Assembly (NCBI GenBank): GCA_030544215.1
Contig: JARZZO010000003.1
Span: 1,994,001-2,058,000 of the forward strand
DNA from: Zantedeschia hybrid cultivar
Taxonomy: Eukaryota; Streptophyta; Magnoliopsida; Alismatales; Araceae
Direction of reading: 5' to 3'
Length of the DNA stretch: 64,000 nt
Shown one piece after another: positions 22,782 to 32,710 of the stretch. Within the stretch, counting starts at the first letter, position 1, and every line of letters begins with the position of its first letter. The position numbers and the translations under genes are program-made. Under the pieces are notes generated by a model that saw only the letters and a program-made list of their open reading frames with translations, did no database searches and was not told where the DNA came from.

Positions 22782-23751
22782 ATGGCCTCTAAATCCACCG
22801 TTGCTGAGTTGAGTAAAACAAAAAAACCCAATGGGAACAAACTCCTAACTTGGAAGAGGCGCATTCCCCACATCTTTTTACGAAATGGTATAAGATGATG
22901 TTCTAGTCCCCACATCTTTTTACGAAATGGTATAAGATGATGTTCTAGACCAAGTGGTGGCTAGTCCTACTGAGGGTGCCGATGATGCTGCCAAGGCATC
23001 ATATGAAAAATTCTCATTAGAAGACAAGAGAGCTAGATCAATAATGCTTACTTTCATGAAACCAGATGTTGAGATCCCATTTAAGGATCAACCTATTGCC
23101 TATGCCATGTATCAAGCAATTGGACCAACCTATGATGAGATATCACATGCTCATATTAGAATGCTTGTTGCACAATACAATGGCATGAAAATGAAGGATA
23201 ATGATAATACTGTTTATCATATCAATGCAATGTGTGTGATTGCTAAGCAGTTGGCAAGTTTAAGTCGCTCTATTCTAATGAACTTCAAGAGAAAATTATG
23301 ATTAATAGCTTGCCTCCTTCTTGGGATTCGGCCACTGTATCGCTCAACATGTCAAATATTGTGCTTACTATGCAAGGGCTTATAACTAAGTTGACTATTG
23401 AGGCACAAAGGATAAAGAAGAAGATTGTGACTAACTTTATGGTGACTAGTGTAACCGTTGGGGTAGGCTACTCTACTCCTAGATTGAATTAGGTTCTTCA
23501 ATAGACGAAAAACTTCAAGAAAAAAAGGAAGAAGTCCCAGAGTAATGGACATAATTTCGGTAAGAAAATTGGGCCTTACTTCAAATGTGGTACAAGGGGA
23601 CTTACATGTCAAGGCTATATGCACCGATAATAGCAAGGGTGGGAGTAAGTTTCCAATTATAGAGTGTGGCAATTGTATTGTTTCTAAATTTTTCCTTACT
23701 AATGGATGATAAGGCTCAATGGTTGGACTTTGTCGCATATGTTTGGTTTGG
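22782..23751 (+). pseudogene. Element E gag
   Basis: Starts at ATG 22782 (MASKSTVAELSKT, then TWKRRI), a typical copia gag opening. A one-base frameshift lies near 22875, followed by a 42-base tandem duplication, after which VVASPTEGADDAAKASYEKF resumes (22945 on). YAMYQAIGPTYDE and HINAMCVIAKQLAS belong to the copia UBN2-type gag domain. A stop and frame change at about 23300 separate INSLPPSWDSATVSL. A worn zinc knuckle (YFKCGTRG) is at about 23580. The frame ends where the insert at 23752 begins. Confidence 0.82.
22866..22948 (+). repeat. 42-base tandem duplication in copia gag
   Basis: Two adjacent copies of a unit from CCCCACATC to GATGTTCTAG, period 42, differing by at most a base. The length is a multiple of three, so the duplication alone keeps the frame. 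Confidence 0.9.
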
Positions 23752-25313
23752 TGTGCCCGGATCCGACCGAAAATGCAGTGGAAATAAATTATTCGGGATT
23801 GGATCTGTCCCGTTTCGATCAACAATATAAATTGAAAAATCTGATTTACTTTGCGTGGATTCGAATCCGTGTTCGTTTTCCGATTCCGTCGGAGCAATGC
23901 CGCAAGCCGCGCAGGTGCCCGGCCTCTAGCGGTACCCACGCAATTCTCCTCGCGATAGATCGTCCTCGCCTCCTCGCTCGATGCGACGTTTGTAGATCCC
24001 TTCTGGTTATGCGTAATCCGCCGCGACATGCGGATTCGGAAACTCCCGTCGGACGGAAGGCGGAGCAGTCATGAGCCGAAGCGGAGCCTCCAGAGGGCCG
24101 ACCTCGAGATGTGCGCCCAGGATAGAGGAGAGAGAGAGGGCGGCGGCTAGGGTTAGGGTTGTTGGCCTCCGACCTAGCAGTCGTTCTTTTATAATAAGTA
24201 TGTTTGCGGTTTTTCATAAAAACCCATACTTATCCAAAATCTAGTTTAAATATCCATCGACTTAAAAACCTTTTGCGTGTGACCCTCTAAGCCCAAATAC
24301 CAGTCCAATTAATGACCCATTAAGCCCAATAACTCTTTATGGACCTACTGAATTAATTAATATCCTTATATTAATTAATCAGTCGAATTTAATGTCCTAC
24401 AATAAATTCAGACGGGCTTTCGATCACGTTAGATGCCAAGCAACATCGCGTGATCCTGGATGACATTGGGGTTATCACAACCCTCTATTAGAACCTTTCC
24501 GTCATCGGTTAGCGCGCGGATATAATCTTTCATCCATGCAATGTTCCCGAATCGACCTAGGGTATGGTTTACTGTTAAACCCTAGCCGGTCGATTCACTT
24601 GAATCAGATGCCGCTAATCTATATCGGATAACTCTTTATCTGATACAGTGTTCGCCCTGGCCAGGGACTTAAGCGCATCATTCCCGAAACATTCTCTCTC
24701 ATAATACCGAGAGCAGATGATCCTATATTGAACATATAATTACCTTCGATGGCATTTCTCTGAACCCAATCATTTGACTTATTGATAACCCATGGTTAGA
24801 GATTCGTTAGTCAAAGTCAAAGCTTAGAGACGTACCAACAAAGTATCTTTGGTGTCTCAGGTCCAAGGATCATCTATGCAACCGAGACAAAATAATCGAG
24901 CTGGTTAACAGTGAGGTATATACCATTCAGCGATTCTAGGTCGGATCAATTTAGTGAACTCATTCCCCAATGAGCACCTACATGTTCAGCATAGTGTCTC
25001 CACACAAGTGACTTATAGGATCAGTCACCCTCATCATATGAGCTATAGAAACATGTACTAGTCTATCCAGATGTTTGATATTCATCTCAAACATCCTCCA
25101 ACTAGGAATGATTAAGAACATGTGTTTATAAGTCTTCGGTCCTGTAATTATGATCTCATCATAGTCCGAAGATTGTTGCACATGTTCATGGACTTCATCG
25201 TGATACGATAATCATAGATCGAACTAATTACACACAATGAATTAATGCCATTATATTAATAAACTGAATGATACATAGTATTGGATTGGCTTTCAGACCA
25301 CCAAATACTAACA
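23752..25313. mobile_element. Solo-LTR-like insert, diverged relative of element G
   Basis: About 1.56 kb of non-coding sequence inside copia gag-pol, homologous along its whole length to 37387-38957. Shared strings include GCGTGTGACCCT, ATGCCAAGCAACATCGCGTG (TGCCAAGCAACACCGCATG in G), AATGAGCACCTACA and CTTGAATCAGA. It breaks the copia frame between gag and the protease remnant. No clean 5-bp duplication was found, so the ends are set by alignment and may be off by some bases. Confidence 0.7.
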
Positions 25314-26330
25314 ACATCTACATACGTGGCCAAATCTAGAGAGTGTGTCACTGATTTCATTAAACTGAAAATCAGCGAGCACAAGATTCATATATGTAAC
25401 AACTCATATTGTGATGTGCTTGGCACGTGAACAATTCAATTGAGGCTATTAGGTGGTAATAACTTAGTACCGATCGATGTGTTCTTCGCTCCCACCATAA
25501 GGAAGAACTTAATCTTGATTTCTTAAGAAGGGTTTTGAAATTTATTTAAAGGCTGGAAAGGTTATCGTACGCCGCATGAATATTGTTATATTTTCTAGTA
25601 TATTAATTAATGGCCTATATAGACTTAACGTGCACTCTACTACTATTAATAATATGATTGATTCTTAGTATCTTGCTTGTGTGTCTTGTGATGATTTATT
25701 AATATGGCATCTTCGGTTAGGTCATGTGAGTATTAATAAGATGCGTTGTATGATTGGTGGCGATTTATTGCCAAAAACTTCATAATGACTTGAATATATG
25801 TGAAAATTGTTTGTCTGGTTAAATGGTTATCCTTTGATAAAAGAAAAAAGACATAAAGCCTTTTAGAAGTTATTCATATTGACATATGTGGTCCTATTAA
25901 TATAAAAAACACATAGAGGTATGTCATATTTAATTACTTTGATTGATGATTATTCTAGATATGGTTATGTGTATTTAATTGTTATAAAGTCTGAGGCCTT
26001 AGATAAATTTAAAGAATTTAAGGCAGAAGTTAAAAGCCAATTAGGTAGAACCATTAAGGTTCTAAGGTCAGATAGAGGCGGTGAGTATATATCTAACTTA
26101 TTTAATGACTTTTTCAAATCAAATGGAATAATTCATCAATTTATGATGCGGTATACACCTCAACAAAGTGGAATTGTTGAATGGAGGAACCAAACCTTAT
26201 TGGACATGGTAAGGTCCATGTTAAACCATTCAGTGTTAGGAACTCAATTATGAGGTGAGACATTAGCAACTGCCATGCATATTTTAAATTGAGTTCCATG
26301 CAAAACCACTAAGTTTACACTATATGAGTT
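25314..26330 (+). pseudogene. Element E protease remnant, GAG-pre-integrase and integrase
   Basis: The protease is reduced to a tail (ISEHKIHICNNSYCDVLGT). The GAG-pre-integrase motif is visible near 25700 as LRLGHVSINKM. The integrase core at 25921-26253 is an open 110-codon stretch with the first Asp in LIDDYSRYGY, the second in RSDRGGEY and the Glu in GIVEWRNQTLL, so the DDE triad is kept. The zinc region is largely lost to stops around 25800. It stops at 26251. Confidence 0.8.
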
Positions 26331-27819
26331 ATAGACTGGTAAGAGTCCTGACTTCAGTCATTTTAGGATTTGAGGTTCGAGGGCACGTGTGAAAGTGCCA
26401 GATCAAATAAACGTAAGCTTGAACCAAAAACAATAGAATGCTACTTTATCGGATACTCTGACCAAATAAAAGGAGGATATAAATTTCTTATACATCACTC
26501 TAACGGGTTAGTGGGGAAATTTGATAGTTAAGATGCTTACTTCTTAGAAACTTGATCCTAGAAATTCAATAGAGAAGGTTGAATTGATTGAGGTTCAATG
26601 ACTCAAAGAATCATCTTCTCTTGACCGAGAAAAGGTCATTGAAATCCCTAATCAAGTAGATACTATCACCCATATTCTTCGAGATAGAAGACCACCAACT
26701 TTTAATGTTGAAGGATTATTATGTTATGAAAGGTGACACGAATGAAATCTGTGGAGAAGCACTTGGTGATGACCCTCAAACTTATGAACATGCACTTAAG
26801 TCTATTGATTGAACTAAATGGTTAAAGGCTATTTAGGATGAGTTAGAGTCTATGGACAAAAATAAAGTGTGGGAGTTGGTAGATCTTCCATAAACAACTA
26901 ATTGGTTGTAAATAGATATTCAAGAAAAAAATATAAAGCCTGATGGATCCATTGATAGATATAAAGCCAGATTAGTTGTTAAAGCGTTTACTCAAAAAGA
27001 AGGGATTGATTTTAAGGAGACTTATTCTTCAATATCTACCTTTACCTCTATCAGAATGTTATTGGCTATAGTTGCCTTCTTAAACCTTGAATTACATCAA
27101 ATGGTTGTGAAGACGGCCTTCCTTAATAGTGAATTAAAGGAAGAGATTATATGCGACAACCTGAAGGGTTCAGTATCAAAGGTCAAGAAGATAAGGTGTG
27201 TTGACTGACTAAAGCCATATGTGCACTTATACGGTCACCATGATAGTGGTATTTCAACTTCTGTAAGGTGATTACTGAGTATGGATTTGTTTTTAACTCT
27301 TTTAACCCATATGCATACTCTATGATTAGTGAGGGTAAGTTTTAAATTTTGTCTTTTTATGTTGATAATATATTACTTATGGGGAATGATCTAGATATGG
27401 TGGTTAGGACTAAAAAGTGACTTAAGGCCCAGTTTGACATGTAAGATATAAGTAAAGCTTCCTTTATCCTAGGTATAAAGATAGAAATAAGAGAGAAAGG
27501 CTAATAGCTATCTATGTCTCAAGAAACATATCTAGAGAGTATGTTAAAACACTTTGGAGTGGTTGGATGAAAAATCATTGATTCTCTGGTATATAAAGGG
27601 ACTAGTTTATCAAAGAAAATGGCACCATCATATGAAGAGGAAAGACTTGAGATGCAGTCAAAATCTTATGCCTAAGGAGTGGATAGTTTGATGTATGCCA
27701 TGTTTGTGTACTCGTCCTGTTTTTGGCTTTGTAGTAAGCCTTGTGAGTAGATATAAAAATAATCCATGTATACAACATTGGCAAGTTGTTAAACGAATAC
27801 TGTGATATTTGTTGGGTAC
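26331..27819 (+). pseudogene. Element E reverse transcriptase
   Basis: Degraded copia RT with many stops. Recognisable blocks are IDRYKARLVVKAFTQKEGID near 26955-27015, LELHQMVVKTAFLN near 27090, and the active-site region FYVDNILLMGND at about 27356, where the second catalytic Asp of YVDD is Asn. SMSQETYLESMLKHF follows near 27510. The frame is cut by element F at 27820 within the RNase H entry region and resumes at 48647. Confidence 0.8.
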
Positions 27820-28397
27820 TGATGTAGCCGAAGCTATCACTAATGGACTCCGGGAGCAGAGTCCGGTCGTGAGCCGAAAGACCGATGACCGAGAGGGATC
27901 AGGTCGAAAAAGTGAGCAGAGAGCGAAGCCGAAACTCCTGCGAAATGAAGAAACCAGTCAGGAAGGGTCCTGGGTCTCGGCCCAGGAGAATCCCCTCCAA
28001 TGGTAAAGTCAGTCTCTGTCGAAAGAACAAATATTTAAAAAGAAGGAAAAGCTTAAATGCTTATGGTGTACCTTTTTCATAGTGAACAACGTTCCTTTTA
28101 TAGTGGGGGATGATGGTTCTCTTCTTAGAGCAGCCGATATAGGACTATATTTAGAGGTTTGACAGAAAATTGCCGAAATACCCCGTTAATAGGCCGATGG
28201 CTTGGTAGTAGTTAACCGGAATGGGCCGGACCCACCTCAGCTTACCGTGCGCTGTGATTGGGCCGAGTACAGCTGTTTATTGAGCCCATGGTGTGGGTCG
28301 AATCTGCTCAGTTGACTTCGTGGGCCGGGGATGCCTTGGCCCTTTCTCTTGTTGGGCTGCCCCCCAGTGTTGGGCCTAATCGGATTCTCCTCCATCA
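27820..28397 (-). repeat. Element F downstream LTR
   Basis: TGATGTAG...CTCCATCA on the plus strand, nearly identical to 48063-48641. On the minus strand a TATA box (TATAAAAGG) lies at 28094-28102. The polypurine tract is the minus-strand complement of 28398-28412 (GTAGGGGGCC). Confidence 0.93.
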
Positions 28398-28639
28398 CAG
28401 GCCCCCTACTCTCGTCGTTTTCTACTATCTGAGAGACGTCGAAAGTAAATCTTGAATCAGTGTGGAAGAATACCAGGGTGTAGCAGATAGATAACCTTCA
28501 TCTGAAACCGACTGTTGGTGACAAACGCCTTCGTCTCAGGCCGAGAGTTGGTGGGAATGTTAGAACTCTTCTGTCACCAAACAATGGCGGGAATGACTTT
28601 GAATCTCCCGCTAAGAGGCTCGCTATGCGATCAACACTG

Positions 28640-29097
28640 GACACATGGCGAGCATCCGGACGGGTAGTCAAAAGGTCTGGAAATCTTTACCGTCTGCAGT
28701 TGTCACCCGGATTACAGCCATTTCGGCTCTCGGCATGAGGATCATGGACACGTGTCGAAGATCCGGACGAGTAGCCGAAAGGTCAAGAAATCTTCACTGT
28801 CAGTCGCTATCACTCGGATTACCGCCCCTCCGGCTCTCTGCCCGAGAGCTCACTCGGATCACCGCCATTCCGGCCCTCGGTGTGGGGATCAGGGACACGT
28901 GGCGAGCATCCATATGAGTCGCCGAAAGGCCGAGCCGCTTCCAGCCGTTTGATTGCTCTTCTTCGATTATGCAGCCTACTCGTCATCATAACAAAGGACG
29001 GGACACGTGGCGAGCATCCGTGTGGGGAGTATTCGAAGAGTCGAAGGATCTCGGCTGTTGGTCCGCCATCCGACCCCTCAAGGCCTCCCTATAAATA
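28640..29097 (+). promoter_or_regulatory. Antisense promoter in element F: repeated G-boxes and TATA box
   Basis: Four spaced copies of a GACAC(A/G)TGGCGA(G)CATCC-like motif start at about 28640, 28747, 28894 and 29002. Three contain the palindromic G-box CACGTG (28749-28754, 28896-28901, 29004-29009), two of them as GACACGTGGC, a classical bZIP/ABRE type site; the first is decayed to CACATG. A TATAAATA box at 29090-29097 follows, 205 bases before the first ATG of the antisense gene. The arrangement is what a plus-strand promoter would need; activity is inferred. Confidence 0.65.
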
Positions 29098-29302
29098 CCA
29101 GCTTCGCTTGCCTCAGAATTGTTCCTGCATTCTATCTCTTCAACCCCTTGCGCCAGAGCGTTCCTGCGAGCAGCACTGTAAGCGTCCCTTCTCCTCCGGC
29201 CGCAAGTGTTCTATCAAGGTCGTCCGAGACTGTCTTGTCGATTGTCGGGGAGTTCCTAATCTGAGGGTAAGCCTCAGTTCCAACCTTTTCTTCTTTTGAT
29301 AT

Positions 29303-31764
29303 ATGTCTAGTAGCTCCTTTTCGGCTGGGGGCAGTTCATCCTGCTCTTCCTCTAAACTTATTCCCCAACCTTCTCTTTTGTCTCCTTTTTCCTTGAACTC
29401 TTTCCCTTCTAAAATGGCGGGTGAAACCGAATCAGTCCCGGCTCCCGCTGAACCTTTAGTATTCGGCCGCCATCCGGCCGAGCAGGTCTCGGACGTGGCT
29501 TCTGTCCTTGGCACCGAGGCGGTAAAGGGCATAACCAACTACTATCTAATTCCATCTTGGATGACACCCATCCGACTCGGGAAGAATACGAGAGCCAACT
29601 CCCCTCTGCCGGGTGCCTTCTCAATTTACGAACACAACTTTCGGGCTGGGTTTCGTCTTCCCCTCCATGCTTTTATTGTAAATCTTCTGAACTTCTATGG
29701 GCTGGCTCCATCCCAGTTCTTTCCGAACTCCTGGCAAACTGTACATGCTTTTCTAGCTCTTAATTCAGTACTCAGTCTCGTCCCTTCTATAAATATCTTT
29801 CGCTACCTCTTTAAAATCAAACCTTAGGGGAAGTCTTCTTGGTTCTGCTTTATTCCCCGTTTCGGCCGGGGCATCTTCATTGGGAAGCCCTCGTCCATTC
29901 ACCATTGGAAGGAGGGTTTATTCTTCATCTCACTCCCGGAGGGGAATATGGGTGTCTGGCCCTTCCCCACCGAATGGGGGACCCTGATCGAGGGGATTTC
30001 CAAGAGCCCCTCCCTCAGCCTCGGGCAGCTCGCCGACGCCCATCTCTTCGAGGATGACGCCCCGTATAACATATCCGAGCTCTTAGAGGACAAGGACAGG
30101 CTCATCGGGATGGGAGCCTGGCTGGACCCGTCGAACCCCCCCGTCCGCGCCTCTCCCTATCTTCCTCCTGGTCAGGTTCCGGGAGAGACCGCGGCGAGGG
30201 CTGCTGCGACATCCAGGGCTCCGGCCAAGACCCTTCGTCCGCCCAATGAGGGTGCCGAAGCTATAGTCGATGGTAAGTCGGCTTTGGGTCATACGATTGT
30301 CGCCGAATTTCTTCTAACTTTTCTTTTGTTTTACTTTCAGATATGTCTAGCCTCGGATCGTTCAAGGCCCGGATCTCCCAACAGTCTGCGCCCTCTCGTT
30401 CGTCCAGGCCGCGCCAGGCCGAAGGGCGGTCGGCCGACGTTATATCGGTGTCGGATGCCTCCCTGGCCCGACAGACGGCTGCCTCTGCCGAAGGAAGGGC
30501 GGCCGTAGCTGCTCTTGAGAGGGAGTGCCAAGAGAAGCACAAAGCTGTTGCACACGGGAGTGAGCGCTCCGAGAAAAGGAAGCACCGGGGCGATCATGGC
30601 GAGAGGAAGTCTGCCCGGGCAGCCAAGAGGATGGCCACATGTCGAGAGGCGCCGCTCGCAGCATCTCCTCCCCGGCCGCAGAGGGGCGACTCACCTCTGG
30701 CCGCGACTGCAGCAACGGATGCGGGAATATCCTACCGTTCGGAGAGGCCGGGACCCACATGTCCTGGGAGTACGGGCATGAGCCATGGTGTCCGGACACG
30801 AGAGTCTTCACAGACGACAGTCTGGAAGACTCTCGGACGTGCATGCGCCTTGCCCGGGGCATGGCCATCCCAATGGCCGAGGATGAAATCCGGGAGCTAT
30901 CCTCGGAAGGTCTCTCCCGACAATGCGTTCGTCACGCCGTCCAGGTGAGTGAACTTCAATTATCTTAGTACTTCTTACTCTTTCTTGTTACTTCGTCTTA
31001 TGTCTCTTTTCTTTCTTCAGGCCGTGATCATGTGCGAGGCTCTCGCTCGCCGCCAGGCTTACATCCAGTAGAAGCTGATGGATGTGGACAAGTCCGCGGA
31101 TTAGCTGGCCGCGGGCAAAGTGGCCTCGGTGCAGCGAGATCCCGAGGCCAACATTGATGTCCTTATCGGGGCAAATGTTAGGCTGCAATCTGACCTAGAC
31201 GGTCAAAAGGAGGCAACTCGGACAGCTTCCGAGGCCCAGGAAAGGGCTGAGAGTCAACTGGGTTGGGCCCGCGTGGAGGTCGAATCTTTAAAGGCCCAGA
31301 TCCATGACAAGGAGGAAGAAGCCGCCGGGAGGATAACTTGGCTGGAGAAGGAACTGGACGAAGAACACTGCAAGCATGACAAAACCGTCTCGGCCCTGAA
31401 AGCGGAACTATAGGCAAAGACAAAAGAGGCTGATGACGTTGCTCGCGTGGCCGTGGCGAGTTACAGAGAAGGTCCGGAGTATGCCGAGGAAATGCTCGAT
31501 GCCGGGGCTAGAGCGGCCGCAACCATGTTTGATCTAGGGATGGCTATTGCCCAAAGGGCTTGTCCAGACACAGATCTAACTGGTTTCGGCTTCTCCGATG
31601 AAGACGAGGGCAATCGGCTCTTAGACTGGTGGCAACAACTTAAGGCCGAAAGAATCCCGGCTTCTCCAGAAAATGCGGCGGCAGATTCGGACCATGCCTC
31701 TTCTCCTCCTACGACTCCGGGCAACTCCCTTGTCTATGTAGGAGGCGAGGATGCTAATGTATAG
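29303..31764 (+). pseudogene. Antisense spliced gene of element F (Transposase_28-type protein), broken
   Basis: Runs opposite to gag-pol. Exon 1 starts at ATG 29303 (MSSSSFSAGG) and holds FRAGFRLPLHAFIVNLLNFY and PSQFFPNSWQTVHAFLAL, which match the domain known in Pfam as Transposase_28, found in plant gypsy elements; its function is unknown. Two short introns with GT-AG borders join the frame: 30273-30340 (phase 1, giving AIVDDMSSL) and 30945-31020 (phase 0, giving HAVQAVIM). The last exon is a long coiled-coil-like stretch (about 31021-31450) and ends at 31764 with an acidic tail. Four in-frame stops, all TAG (29825, 31069, 31102, 31411), and a frameshift at about 30640-30720 in exon 2 make it non-functional. 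Confidence 0.75.
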
Positions 31765-32036
31765 CTAATTCGGGGGCTTGCCCCGAATATTATTTTTGAG
31801 TTGCCAGAGCCGAGTACATGGCTGACTTCTGTACCTCCAAATATATAGAAATGAAATGATTTTTGACTGTTTTAAGCATTCTCATCGCTTTTCTACTTCA
31901 GTATTGTCTGAGTGTCTTTGAGTGCACTATCCTTTGAACGGATCAATCGTAGAACGAACTACCAAACAACCTAAGAACCGGGTTCGGTCCTCTTTAGGGT
32001 CGAGACCATTTCGGTCATACTTCTTTATATTTGGGG

Positions 32037-32710
32037 TGATGCCGCTCCCGATACGGTTCGCATGGCCGAAGCCACTCCCGGTACGGTTTACACGGACTTA
32101 TAGTGCCGCTCCCGATACGGTTTGCATAGCCGAAGCCACTCCTGGTACGGTTTACACGGATTTCGAGTAGTGCCGCTCCCGATACAGTTTGCATGGCCGA
32201 AGCCACTCCCGGTACGGTTTACACGGACTTAGAGTAGTGCCGCTCCCGATACGGTTTGCATGGACTTATAGTGCCGCTCCCGATACGGTTTGCATGGCCG
32301 AAGCCACTCCCGGTACGGTTTATACGGACTTAGAGTAGTTCCACTCTCGATACGGTTTGCATGGCCGAAGCCACTCCCGGTACGGTTTACACGGACTTAG
32401 AGTAGTGCCTCTCCCGATACGGTTTGCATGGCCGAAGCCACTCCCGATATGGTTTACACGGACTTAGAGTAGTGCTGCTCCCGATACGGTTTGCATGGAC
32501 TTATAGTGCCGCTCCCGATACAGTTTGCATGGCCGAAGCCACTCTCAGTACGGTTTACACGGACTTAGAGTAGTGCTGCTCCCGATACGGTTTGCATGGC
32601 CGAAGCCACTCCCGGTACAGTTTACACGGACTTAGAGTAGTGCCGCTTTCGATACGGTTTGCATGGCCGAAGTCACTCCTGGTACGGTTTACACAGACTT
32701 AGAGTAGTGC
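32037..32710. repeat. 67-base tandem array in element F, left part
   Basis: About ten units of TGCCGCTCCCGATACGG / TTTGCATGGCCGAAGCCACT / CCCGGTACGGTTTACACGG / ACTTAGAGTAG (67 bases). Each unit is itself two related halves (CCGATACGGTTTGCATGG and CCGGTACGGTTTACACGG). Some units are shortened by skipping from GCATGG to ACTTATAGTG. Tandem arrays behind pol are known in Tat-lineage elements. Confidence 0.92.

Noticed and set aside
32037..32710. CRISPR-like repeat array
   Set aside because: Head-to-tail satellite units without unique spacers, in a plant retrotransposon.
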